Below are positions 1 through 5,807 of a stretch of DNA of 6,425 bases, in pieces; positions within the stretch are counted from its first letter, which is position 1; each line of letters opens with the position of its first letter. The notes beneath the pieces were generated by a model. That model did not search any database and was not told where the DNA came from. It was given only the letters and a program-made list of their open reading frames with translations. Made by a program: the position numbers and the translations under genes. The stretch comes from an uncultured Prevotella sp. (lineage in GTDB: Bacteria > Bacteroidota > Bacteroidia > Bacteroidales > Bacteroidaceae), in NCBI GenBank assembly GCA_937877685.1, contig CALFGU010000024.1, forward strand, positions 1 to 6,425, in the 5' to 3' direction.

Positions 1-247
1 GAATAATTACTGCGGGAGCATATAACGGATTTATTGTTCTCATACGCTCTAAAACACCTAAAGCGTCTATACCCTTCATAACAAAATCCATAACAACTAC
101 ATCAACAGGATTTTTACGAAGTTCATCTAAAACTATACTGCCATCTTTTTCGCAGGTTCTATAATCGAACCCTAAATTTTTATACTCACAAAATCTTTTT
201 GAAACTTCGTCAAAATCATCTGCAAATAGCACTGTCAATCTACCCAT
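1..247 (-). CDS. spo0A: Spo0A-like response regulator, N-terminal receiver domain (partial)
   Basis: Seen: an ATG at 247 opens 82 codons that run off the window at base 1. The protein starts with a hydrophobic strand followed by an acidic pair (D10, D11), has a candidate phospho-acceptor D54 after a VVVM strand, and continues with a DALGVLERM helix. This is the receiver fold of two-component regulators. The GVLERM stretch and the N-terminus resemble Spo0A, the master regulator of sporulation in Bacilli and Clostridia. A ribosome site AGAAGG (255-260) lies 7 bases before the start. The DNA-binding domain that would prove Spo0A is outside the window, so the name also rests on the upstream 0A-box matches and promoter. 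Odd: residue 58 is Lys, where receivers usually have Pro four residues after the phospho-Asp. Alternative: another receiver-domain regulator. Confidence 0.72.
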   Translation of the reverse strand, partial: MGRLTVLFADDFDEVSKRFCEYKNLGFDYRTCEKDGSIVLDELRKNPVDVVVMDFVMKGIDALGVLERMRTINPLYAPAVII

Positions 248-283
248 CCACAAGCCTTCTTTACTATTCTCTTTTGCCCTATA

Positions 284-311
284 ATTATACTATCATACAA
301 AGTGAAGTCAA
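284..311 (-). promoter_or_regulatory. Sigma-A/sigma-70-type promoter of the Spo0A-like gene
   Basis: On the minus strand, TTGACT (306-311) and a perfect TATAAT (284-289) are separated by 16 bases. Transcription would start near 277, giving a leader of about 30 bases that contains the AGAAGG ribosome site. The spacing and both hexamers fit a vegetative promoter well. The -35 box is directly preceded by a Spo0A-box match. Confidence 0.75.
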
Positions 312-315
312 TACT

Positions 316-322
316 TTCGACA
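316..322 (-). promoter_or_regulatory. Spo0A box (TGTCGAA) next to the -35 element
   Basis: The minus strand reads TGTCGAA inside a longer TTTTGTCGAAA (315-325), matching the known 0A-box consensus TGNCGAA. Its centre is about 42 bases upstream of the inferred start of transcription and it abuts the -35 box. Spo0A bound there could contact RNA polymerase, as at known Spo0A-activated sigma-A promoters. Autoregulation is inference. Confidence 0.6.
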
Positions 323-330
323 AAAACGGT

Positions 331-353
331 TTTATATTCTCCTGAAATATAAA
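331..353. repeat. AT-rich inverted repeat between the Spo0A boxes
   Basis: TTTATATT (331-338) and AATATAAA (346-353) are perfect 8-base inverted arms around a 7-base centre. The stem is all A/T and is not followed by a clear T-run on the minus strand, so it is a poor terminator for the gene ending at 415. It could be an operator or chance in AT-rich DNA. Confidence 0.25.
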
Positions 354-369
354 AAGAATGAATTATCTT

Positions 370-386
370 TGTCGAAAAATGTCGAA
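370..386 (+). promoter_or_regulatory. Two tandem Spo0A boxes on the opposite strand
   Basis: TGTCGAA occurs at 370-376 and again at 380-386 in the same orientation, each followed by further A residues. The repeat period is 10 bases, about one helical turn, so two bound monomers would sit on the same DNA face. They lie about 93-109 bases upstream of the inferred start of the Spo0A-like transcript. Spo0A binding is inferred from consensus only. Confidence 0.55.
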
Positions 387-414
387 AATGGATATTTATT
401 CACTCTTTTTGTTG

Positions 415-1251
415 TTATCTGTAATATTTACCGCTTTTTTTGAGATAATCAATAAGCATTAAAGGCCAGTCGGTCTGAATAAAATCAAACCCCTTGTCGC
501 TGAGCCAACCCCAGCCCTTATCCATTGACTCTGTAAGTGCAGTATCATCTGAATGACCTGCCGCCAATTGCTCACGATAATTATAAATAATTGCATTAAC
601 CCAGACAAGCTTTTCATCTTTATGCATCATTTCGATAAACTCGTCACTTGCAACTTCACTTTCGTCAGATGTGAAAAGCACCTCTGCACCAATGTAATTG
701 AGATTTTTTGATTTTAAAATTTCGTGAAATTTATGCTCTTCGCTCACAATCGGCATAAATTGTAAATGTGGTGCAACCTCTTCCAACACTCTGAAAACTT
801 CGTCTGATGGTGCAGATTTTACAATAACCTGACTATCCATATTATGCTTGTGAATTGCATTATAAATTTCTTGTGGATGCTCCCAGAATTTATCTACATT
901 TATAAAACATCTGTCTTTAAAATTCTCTAAAAAATCATCGAATTTTAATACACCGAATTGTGTCGGGCATCTTTCCCCTGCATTAACATAACGATAACGG
1001 CTTATATCATCCCAAGTTGCATTTTCGAAACTTTCTGCTATTGAAAGGTGTTCAAATTCTCTGCCTGGGTGAAATACTACTAATTCACCATCAGCACTCA
1101 TATCAACATCCATTTCAATAACATCTGCACCCTGCTTTAGTGCAATTTCGTAAGCGGGTAAAGTGTTACAAGGAATATTACCTGCACTTACACCTCTGTG
1201 TGCCACTACTAAAATATTCTTTTTTGCTGCTTCTCTGTAATCAAAACTCAT
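415..1251 (-). CDS. Glycerophosphodiester phosphodiesterase family protein
   Basis: A 278-residue protein with the GDPD TIM-barrel signatures: AHRG (H18, R19) near the N-terminus, NTLPAYEIAL (29-38), the metal-binding VIEMDVD segment (E46, D48), VVFHPG with H61 as the second catalytic histidine, and QTDWP near the C-terminus. The family hydrolyses glycerophosphodiesters to glycerol 3-phosphate and an alcohol. There is no signal peptide, so it is probably cytoplasmic. Length suits the short bacterial GDPDs. Odd: the usual His-Asp is His-Pro at 61-62, and the later acidic ligand region reads INVDK (117-121), so the substrate may differ. Start: AGAAGGA (1261-1267) lies 9 bases before the ATG. 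The gene overlaps the upstream GH51 stop by one base (TAATG), so the two are probably co-transcribed in the host. Confidence 0.85.
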   Translation of the reverse strand: MSFDYREAAKKNILVVAHRGVSAGNIPCNTLPAYEIALKQGADVIEMDVDMSADGELVVFHPGREFEHLSIAESFENATWDDISRYRYVNAGERCPTQFGVLKFDDFLENFKDRCFINVDKFWEHPQEIYNAIHKHNMDSQVIVKSAPSDEVFRVLEEVAPHLQFMPIVSEEHKFHEILKSKNLNYIGAEVLFTSDESEVASDEFIEMMHKDEKLVWVNAIIYNYREQLAAGHSDDTALTESMDKGWGWLSDKGFDFIQTDWPLMLIDYLKKSGKYYR

Positions 1252-2975
1252 TATTGGTTATCCTTCTTAAATCTAATAACATTCCAGGAAAGTGGTTTGA
1301 TATGTATTTTTGCATTTCTTCCGTCAATTTCTGGTAAAGCCGCATTACTTGGTTTAACAGGTGCAGAAACAATTGAGTTTGTTTCTTTAAGACCGAAGCC
1401 TGCCATTTCAATATGTTCTACCGGTTTAAAGCCACCAAAATCGAGCATATCAACAGAAAGCTCGTAATCTTCTGTAAAGCTTCTGTTTACTGCGAAAATT
1501 GTAAGTGCGTCCTCTTCGTCAGAAAGTACAGCAATACCGTCTAAATCTGGAACATCTGTAAACTCCTTTGTGTCGTGCTTGTCACAACTGATTTTTGAAA
1601 GAAGTGTTGTACCTCTACCGTAATTTGAAAAATGCATAAATGGGTAGAAAATAGTCTGTTCGAAAATTCCACCGCCAGTTTCTGTCATAATAGGTGCAAT
1701 AACGTTAACAAGTTGAGCAAGGCAACCTATTTTAACTCTGTCAGCTCTACGAACGAGAGAAATAAGCATTAAACCAACTAATAATGCATCTTCAAAGTTA
1801 TAAATATCTTCTAACTGGCAAGGTGCTTTTGACCATCTTTCAAATGGTGTATTATTTGAGTGATACCACACATTCCATTCGTCAAATGAAAGATTGATTT
1901 GTTTCTTTGCTCTTTTTAAACCTTTTACATAGTCACAGATTGAAATTACTGTATCAATAAAATCATCCATAACCATATTTTTTGCAAGGAAGCTTGGTGT
2001 ATCGTCAAGCTTATTGTCAAAATACTGATGAAGTGAAACATAGTCAACATTCCAGAATGCCTCTTGTAAGGTTTCTGCTTCCCAGTGACCAAATGTATCC
2101 ATAGTTCTGTTTGAGCTACCACACAAAACAGTTTCAATAGTCGGGTCAACCATTTTCATAACCTTTGCCGCTTCGTTTGCGGCTCTACCATATTCATAGG
2201 CATTTTTATGTCCGATTTGCCAACTACCATCCATCTCGTTACCGAGACACCAGAGCTTGACATCCCAGGGCTTTTCATAGCCGTGGTCTTTCAGCCATTT
2301 AAGGCCGCGCCGCCAAGACTCGCACAGCTTGTCATAGGTGCGTACCACAAAGTACGGCTCATGCCGCACGGTGCTGTCGGGATTCCATGCCCACAGATAA
2401 AGCGGCGTGTTGATTTCCACAATCGCGTCCTGTCCCGTGCAGATGGCAAGCGAGTTAAAGCACCCGTCTTCGTGAAGGTTCAGCCCATCGGGAAAACGAA
2501 TCCCCTTTTCGGCTAACAGAGCGCGGCGGTAAGCCTTGCCGTGAATGAAGGTCGCATCGCTTTTGTGCGTGATGTAAACCATCTCGTCCTTTTTGGGGTC
2601 ATAAGACTCCTCAAGGAAGACGGGGTTGATAATGTTTCTCTCGCGCTCCATCTCCATCCAAATCATCTTGAGCGCAAGAGCGTTGATGAACATATCGTCA
2701 GAGTCGCAGAACATCACATAATCAGCATCGGAATTGTCTAATCCACAATTTCGCGTAGAGGATAGACCACTATGCTCCTTGACGATGTACTCAACCCTGT
2801 ACGGATATTGGAGGAATGTGCCATTGGGAAAAACCACATCATCCCCATCGTTCACAACGATTACGGAGATGTCCTCAAAGTTGATTCCTCTCTGAAGCGC
2901 GATGCTGTCAAACAGCGGCTTACAAATCTTCCACGGCTCATGGTAGTGCGGAACAATTATATCTAAACTGCTCAT
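1251..2975 (-). CDS. Chimeric ORF: phage-type GT2 domain joined in frame to a truncated GH51 alpha-L-arabinofuranosidase
   Basis: Residues 1-~205 are a family 2 glycosyltransferase: LDIIVPHYHEP strand, VVNDGDD (41-47), LSSTRN (71-76), a DXD-type FCDSDD (89-94) and an ED pair (169-170) where the catalytic base is expected. Residues ~231-574 are GH51: LGNEMDG with acid/base E247, LSFDEWNVWY with nucleophile E366, and the C-terminal beta domain. The 119-residue spacing between these glutamates and the 208 residues after E366 match the Geobacillus AbfA enzyme as I remember it (E175, E294, 502 residues). The first ~150-170 residues of GH51, including early barrel strands, are missing, so arabinofuranosidase activity is unlikely. 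Codon use changes near the join: GC-rich before, AT-rich after (AGA, TTG, AAA). AAGGAG (2980-2985) sits 4 bases before the ATG, which overlaps the HNH gene stop (ATGA). Probably a recombination or assembly chimera. Confidence 0.8.
   Translation of the reverse strand: MSSLDIIVPHYHEPWKICKPLFDSIALQRGINFEDISVIVVNDGDDVVFPNGTFLQYPYRVEYIVKEHSGLSSTRNCGLDNSDADYVMFCDSDDMFINALALKMIWMEMERERNIINPVFLEESYDPKKDEMVYITHKSDATFIHGKAYRRALLAEKGIRFPDGLNLHEDGCFNSLAICTGQDAIVEINTPLYLWAWNPDSTVRHEPYFVVRTYDKLCESWRRGLKWLKDHGYEKPWDVKLWCLGNEMDGSWQIGHKNAYEYGRAANEAAKVMKMVDPTIETVLCGSSNRTMDTFGHWEAETLQEAFWNVDYVSLHQYFDNKLDDTPSFLAKNMVMDDFIDTVISICDYVKGLKRAKKQINLSFDEWNVWYHSNNTPFERWSKAPCQLEDIYNFEDALLVGLMLISLVRRADRVKIGCLAQLVNVIAPIMTETGGGIFEQTIFYPFMHFSNYGRGTTLLSKISCDKHDTKEFTDVPDLDGIAVLSDEEDALTIFAVNRSFTEDYELSVDMLDFGGFKPVEHIEMAGFGLKETNSIVSAPVKPSNAALPEIDGRNAKIHIKPLSWNVIRFKKDNQ
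2235..2290. other. Junction between phage-like and host-like DNA
   Basis: GC content is 37% at 2101-2160 and 58% at 2281-2340 by hand count, with intermediate values between. GH51 similarity appears to begin at the HGY residues (231-233; 2277-2285), directly after the end of the GT2-like region, while AT-rich codon use starts around the catalytic LGNEMDG motif (2226-2246). I see no direct repeat, integrase-type core or terminal inverted repeat here. The exact point cannot be fixed without a full-length GH51 or phage relative. Confidence 0.6.
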
Positions 2976-3511
2976 TTATCTCCTTCTCCTACGAACTCCC
3001 AAACATATCCCTGCGAATGGGAGTACCTACTCAATCCCTTCGCGCAATCCAATATATGGCTTTTTGTAAATCCCTCTCGACTTGCCTCCGTAGCACTTGC
3101 AAAAGTTCTTACAAGCTTTCCATCTAATGTGTACTGCGCGATTTCCCTTTTCTTTCTTTTTTCGCTTTTTCTTCCGCTTTCGCTTATCCTTTGGTTTCTT
3201 GTCCCGTGGTTGTTATTTTGCTTGCTTGTACACCATTCAAGATTGTCAGCCCGATTGTTAGACGGGTTTTCATCAATGTGGTTCACTTGCGGATAACCAT
3301 TAGGATTTGGAATAAACGCTTCAGCAACAAGTCTGTGTACCGCTTTCGTGTGAAACTTTCCGTTATACAACGAAACTCCACAATATGCTCGATTACGCCA
3401 TATCCCGTTTTGTTTCAAAATAAGGTTGCTTTTTACGCTATAAACTCGTCCGTAATTGCTAACCTCATACAAACCCTCAAAACCGGCAACGGGTTTCCAT
3501 ATTTCTTCCAT
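2972..3511 (-). CDS. HNH homing endonuclease with NUMOD4 and NUMOD1-like segments
   Basis: A 179-residue free-standing endonuclease. NUMOD4 lies at about 3-45 (WKPVAGFEGLYEVSNYGRV). The HNH core at about 56-102 shows VHRLVAEAF (H59), QVNHIDEN (N77, H78, D80), NNRADNLEW (85-93) and QNNNHG (98-103). A basic linker (114-123) is followed by a NUMOD1-like DNA-binding repeat from about 126 (QYTLDGKLVRTFASATEA). Such enzymes nick or cut phage DNA at allelic sites and so spread their own gene. Start: GAGAGGA (3520-3526) lies 8 bases before the ATG, but is partly held in a hairpin. Sampled GC inside the gene is about 38% (3361-3480), below its phage neighbours, consistent with acquisition from elsewhere. 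Its last codons carry the ribosome site of the next gene. I see no intron or intein signs. Confidence 0.92.
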   Translation of the reverse strand: MEEIWKPVAGFEGLYEVSNYGRVYSVKSNLILKQNGIWRNRAYCGVSLYNGKFHTKAVHRLVAEAFIPNPNGYPQVNHIDENPSNNRADNLEWCTSKQNNNHGTRNQRISESGRKSEKRKKREIAQYTLDGKLVRTFASATEASREGFTKSHILDCAKGLSRYSHSQGYVWEFVGEGDK

Positions 3512-3563
3512 AGCAAAAGTCCTCTCTTAAGAATGAGAGGGCGGCGGGAGTATGCCCCGCCAT
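3477..3563 (-). CDS. Possible 28-residue leader ORF upstream of the HNH gene
   Basis: An ATG at 3563 is preceded by a strong ribosome site, AAGAGGG (3570-3576), with 6 bases between. The frame runs 28 codons (starting MAGHTPAALSFLRED) to a TGA at 3477-3479 and overlaps the start of the HNH gene by 35 bases in another frame. Its translation would pass through both leader hairpins and open the HNH ribosome site. No protein family is recognised, and the ORF is short enough to be chance; the well-spaced ribosome site is the main support. Alternatively it is non-coding leader. Confidence 0.25.
   Translation of the reverse strand: MAGHTPAALSFLREDFCYGRNMETRCRF
3521..3540 (-). promoter_or_regulatory. 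Hairpin sequestering the ribosome binding site of the HNH gene
   Basis: On the minus strand CCTCTC (3535-3540) can pair with GAGAGG (3521-3526) across an 8-base loop. The 3' arm is the Shine-Dalgarno sequence of the HNH gene starting at 3511. Folding would block initiation unless a ribosome or other factor opens it. A comparable hairpin is known for the T4 homing endonuclease gene mobE. Function here is inferred. Confidence 0.5.
3543..3561 (-). promoter_or_regulatory. GC-rich hairpin in the leader of the HNH gene
   Basis: GGCGGG and CCCGCC (arms 3556-3561 and 3543-3548) pair perfectly around a 7-base loop, only 2 bases upstream of the ribosome-site hairpin on the transcript. No T-run follows, so it is not a standard intrinsic terminator. 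It may be a processing or pausing structure; it overlaps the first codons of a possible short ORF. Confidence 0.4.
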
Positions 3564-3586
3564 GCGTTTCCCTCTTGCTTATGAAA

Positions 3587-4147
3587 TTATTTTTCGTAAG
3601 TGACCCAACATCTACACCCGCAATCTTCTTCCGCTATTCCCCATTGACCGGGGAACTGGGTGCTTTCTCCCTTGTAGTTGTAGAACTCTCCGTCTATGGG
3701 AGCAGAAACGCCGTCAAGCCAAAAATGCGTATCACGAACGCGGTCATCTTCCATCGTTCGCCAAGTCTTGCTCGTTGCTCCCGCCGCCCGCGCAGTATTG
3801 TATGCGGCTTCGTTGGAGTCCCTGTGTGCCTCGGTTTCCGCTATCCGCACGATGTCGGCCTCTGTACCGCCATTTGCGTAATAGTCCTTTACGCGCTCTC
3901 TCCAAGTCTTCCCCTCCACCTTTTTGTCCACAACGCGCATCACATCGTCCAAAGACGGATAGATGTTGGATGAAAGGGCCTCGTTTGTCCCCTCCACCCC
4001 GTTCGCGTAGGCCAACAGGAAGAGGTCTTCCATCATATCCAGGAGCGAGTCGAGGTCTTCCTCGGACTTGATGCGCCCGTCTTCAAAGAACTGCGGGAGG
4101 GATGCCCTAAAACTATTCAGTTCGTCAAAAGGCATCAGACTCGTCAT
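3587..4147 (-). CDS. Phage head morphogenesis / minor capsid protein (Mu gpF-SPP1 gp7 type)
   Basis: The C-terminal half carries the signature of this family: RIAETEAHRDSNEAAYNTAR, then KTWRTMEDDRVRDTH, a DGEFYNYKG segment, and a terminal Cys cluster CGCRCWV. Members are minor head proteins encoded next to the portal gene and needed for head assembly or DNA delivery. At about 186 residues it is shorter than SPP1 gp7 (about 300), with the N-terminal helical part reduced. The GT4 gene ends just upstream (TGA at 4150-4152). I chose the ATG at 4147, two bases after that stop; a GTG at 4156 in the same frame would add three residues and overlap. Neither start has a convincing ribosome site, so translation may depend on coupling. 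The gene is separated from the portal gene by two glycosyltransferases, whereas the two are usually adjacent. Confidence 0.87.
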   Translation of the reverse strand: MTSLMPFDELNSFRASLPQFFEDGRIKSEEDLDSLLDMMEDLFLLAYANGVEGTNEALSSNIYPSLDDVMRVVDKKVEGKTWRERVKDYYANGGTEADIVRIAETEAHRDSNEAAYNTARAAGATSKTWRTMEDDRVRDTHFWLDGVSAPIDGEFYNYKGESTQFPGQWGIAEEDCGCRCWVTYEK

Positions 4148-4149
4148 AG

Positions 4150-5199
4150 TCAACACTCGATTACATCAACAAGATTGAGGTCTTCCAGATGGTATGCGCG
4201 TTTGATATCGCACTCCCACTCTTCTCCGTAGTCCATCATGCGTCCGAACTCCATGTCGAAGTAGACCTTGCGGCAACGGACCCATGCGTTCTTAGTCGCG
4301 TCCTCCTCGTCTTCGGGCTTGCCCTTGGCGAGAAGTTCTCCCCACTTGTCCTCAAGCGGCTTGTACTGGAACTTTTTGAGTCCCTTACAAATCTCGGCTA
4401 TCGGCAAGTTTTGCATACTCATCGGCAAAATCCATCCGTTTTTGCCGTTAAGTACGCCTATCTCGCGCACCACGGGGATATCCGTGACGATGACGGGAGT
4501 GCCAACCGACAGGGCCTCCACGATTGAGTAGCAGTAGCCCTCGCAGTCGGACAGTTGCACAAAGTAGTCAGCGTTGGCGATGAAGTCCAGCACATCGAGG
4601 CGCGGCGGTTTAAGCGTGATGGAGCGGTTGACTGGGTCCCTGTTCGGGCTGTCGGTGTAGACCGTCCAAGTGAACGGTACTCCGGCCTTGTCCAACTGCT
4701 CCGCGAGAGAAACCATCCTGTTCCAGCCCTTTTCGGCGGTCAGCCTCGTTGCGCTCACAAGGGTCAGCACCTTACGCGGCTTCTCCGGCGTGAACGGGTT
4801 GTAACTGACGATGCTGTCAATTCCCTTGGCCTTGTGGTAGGAGTCGCGCACAACTTCGCTCACAGCAATGCGGCCTTGAATCTTCGGGTGATCCTTGGGG
4901 TACACACGCATCGCGGTGTAGTCACCGTGGAGAATCTGGTAGTATTCGTCAGCATCGATATGGTCAAGTATGTTTGACTGGAAACAGCAGAACGCCCGTT
5001 TGCATCTGATGCGCTGACCGTCCCGATACTTCTTCACGCGAATGTACTGAGCAAGCCTCCGAATCTGGTTCGCGTCACCCTCGCGGTAGAGGAGCGCGAT
5101 GTCGTAGTCCTTGCCGTACTTCTTGCCGAGTTGATAGAAGAAGGTTTCGATTCCTCCGATAGAGTTAATCTGATCGAAGTAGAAAACATTGGTCATCAT
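4150..5199 (-). CDS. GT4-type (GT-B fold) glycosyltransferase with a C-terminal phage-type tail
   Basis: About 349 residues. The N-terminal domain opens with VFYFDQINSIGGIETF, the GGIE-type acceptor-side loop. The C-terminal Rossmann domain starts near VLTLVSATRLTAEKGW (R152, K157) and contains the donor-binding EX7E motif in DCEGYCYSIVEALSVGTP (E220, E228). Such enzymes move a sugar from a nucleotide sugar with retention; donor and acceptor are not predictable here. After about residue 300 comes an appended tail ending near HLEDLNLVDVIEC, resembling small phage domains with an ERA-x-L-x-x-LGLV pattern; this comparison is from memory. No signal peptide or membrane segment. Start: ATG at 5199, in ATGA overlap with the GT2 stop; an in-frame ATG at 5229 would add ten residues and a longer overlap. 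Confidence 0.87.
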   Translation of the reverse strand: MMTNVFYFDQINSIGGIETFFYQLGKKYGKDYDIALLYREGDANQIRRLAQYIRVKKYRDGQRIRCKRAFCCFQSNILDHIDADEYYQILHGDYTAMRVYPKDHPKIQGRIAVSEVVRDSYHKAKGIDSIVSYNPFTPEKPRKVLTLVSATRLTAEKGWNRMVSLAEQLDKAGVPFTWTVYTDSPNRDPVNRSITLKPPRLDVLDFIANADYFVQLSDCEGYCYSIVEALSVGTPVIVTDIPVVREIGVLNGKNGWILPMSMQNLPIAEICKGLKKFQYKPLEDKWGELLAKGKPEDEEDATKNAWVRCRKVYFDMEFGRMMDYGEEWECDIKRAYHLEDLNLVDVIEC

Positions 5200-5807
5200 T
5201 TGAGGAGTCCTCTTGAACCAAGCCAACATAGGCTCCCCTCGCGGGGCCAGTTGTAGTGGTAGACGGTCATGCCCGTGTACTTCTCCGTGTGCGGCTTTGC
5301 GAGGAGGGCCTTGTTGACGATGATGTCCTCAAAGACCCGCACTTCCTCGCATCGGATATCGCCCAGATACTCGCGCCGGACAAACTTACTCGCGCCGCCA
5401 ACCCAAGTGGCCTTAGTGTTCTCGTTCAGAACAAGCGTCCGTCCGTCATTGATGCGGAGGTTCACGAACACAAGGTCTGTGCCGTCAAGCCAAGACAATG
5501 CGCGGGTGAACTCGTCAGTAATCAGATAGTCATCAGAGTCGAGTTCGTAAACATACTCGCCATTGGCGTTGTCGTACAACTTGTTCTTGGTATAGCCGAG
5601 GCCCTTGTTCTCCTTGTTGTGGAGGATTCGGATATTGAGGTCCTTGCTGGCCTTTGCGTATGCTCGGACATTTGCAAGCGTCTTGTCCGTAGACCCGTCA
5701 TCACAGACCAGGACTTCGATGCCCTCTCTGCGCGGAACACTATCGAGCGCACGGATGACGAGTTCCTCTTGGTTCCAAACGGGGACAAGGATGGAGAGTT
5801 TAATCAC
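5196..5807 (-). CDS. Family 2 (GT-A fold) glycosyltransferase
   Basis: A compact 203-residue GT2 enzyme. Visible motifs: LSILVPVWNQEE at the N-terminus, VLVCDDGSTDKT (D36, D37) for the nucleotide, LGYTKNKLYDNANGEYV (70-86), the DXD metal site ELDSDD (D90, D92) and an FED motif (E160, D161) at the expected catalytic base position. It would transfer a sugar with inversion; donor and acceptor are unknown. It is cytoplasmic, with no membrane anchor. At about 200 residues it is little more than the catalytic domain. The start is a GTG (5805-5807) in GTGA overlap with the portal gene stop; the ribosome site is weak (GGGTGG upstream), so coupling to portal translation is likely. The position directly after the portal gene suggests late expression with the head genes. 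Confidence 0.9.
   Translation of the reverse strand: MIKLSILVPVWNQEELVIRALDSVPRREGIEVLVCDDGSTDKTLANVRAYAKASKDLNIRILHNKENKGLGYTKNKLYDNANGEYVYELDSDDYLITDEFTRALSWLDGTDLVFVNLRINDGRTLVLNENTKATWVGGASKFVRREYLGDIRCEEVRVFEDIIVNKALLAKPHTEKYTGMTVYHYNWPREGSLCWLGSRGLLK
5208..5213 (-). promoter_or_regulatory. Ribosome binding site deciding the GT4 start
   Basis: AGAGGA on the minus strand lies 8 bases before the ATG at 5199. It supports that start over the in-frame ATG at 5229 and lies inside the end of the upstream GT2 gene, as expected for coupled genes. Confidence 0.65.

Noticed and set aside
331..353. Intrinsic terminator after the GDPD gene
   Set aside because: The stem is entirely A/T and no proper T-run follows on the minus strand. 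I keep it only as an inverted repeat.
1251..2975. A natural bifunctional glycosyltransferase-arabinofuranosidase
   Set aside because: The GH51 part lacks about a third of its catalytic barrel and the join coincides with a composition step, so a working two-domain enzyme is not credible.
3543..3561. Intrinsic terminator between the head morphogenesis and HNH genes
   Set aside because: The stem is GC-rich, but it is followed directly by a second hairpin and the HNH ribosome site, with no T-run.
3191..3973. Plus-strand ORF of 260 codons
   Set aside because: It lies opposite the HNH and head morphogenesis genes, both with clear family motifs, crosses their intergenic leader, and has no recognisable domain or ribosome site. 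It is an antisense shadow.
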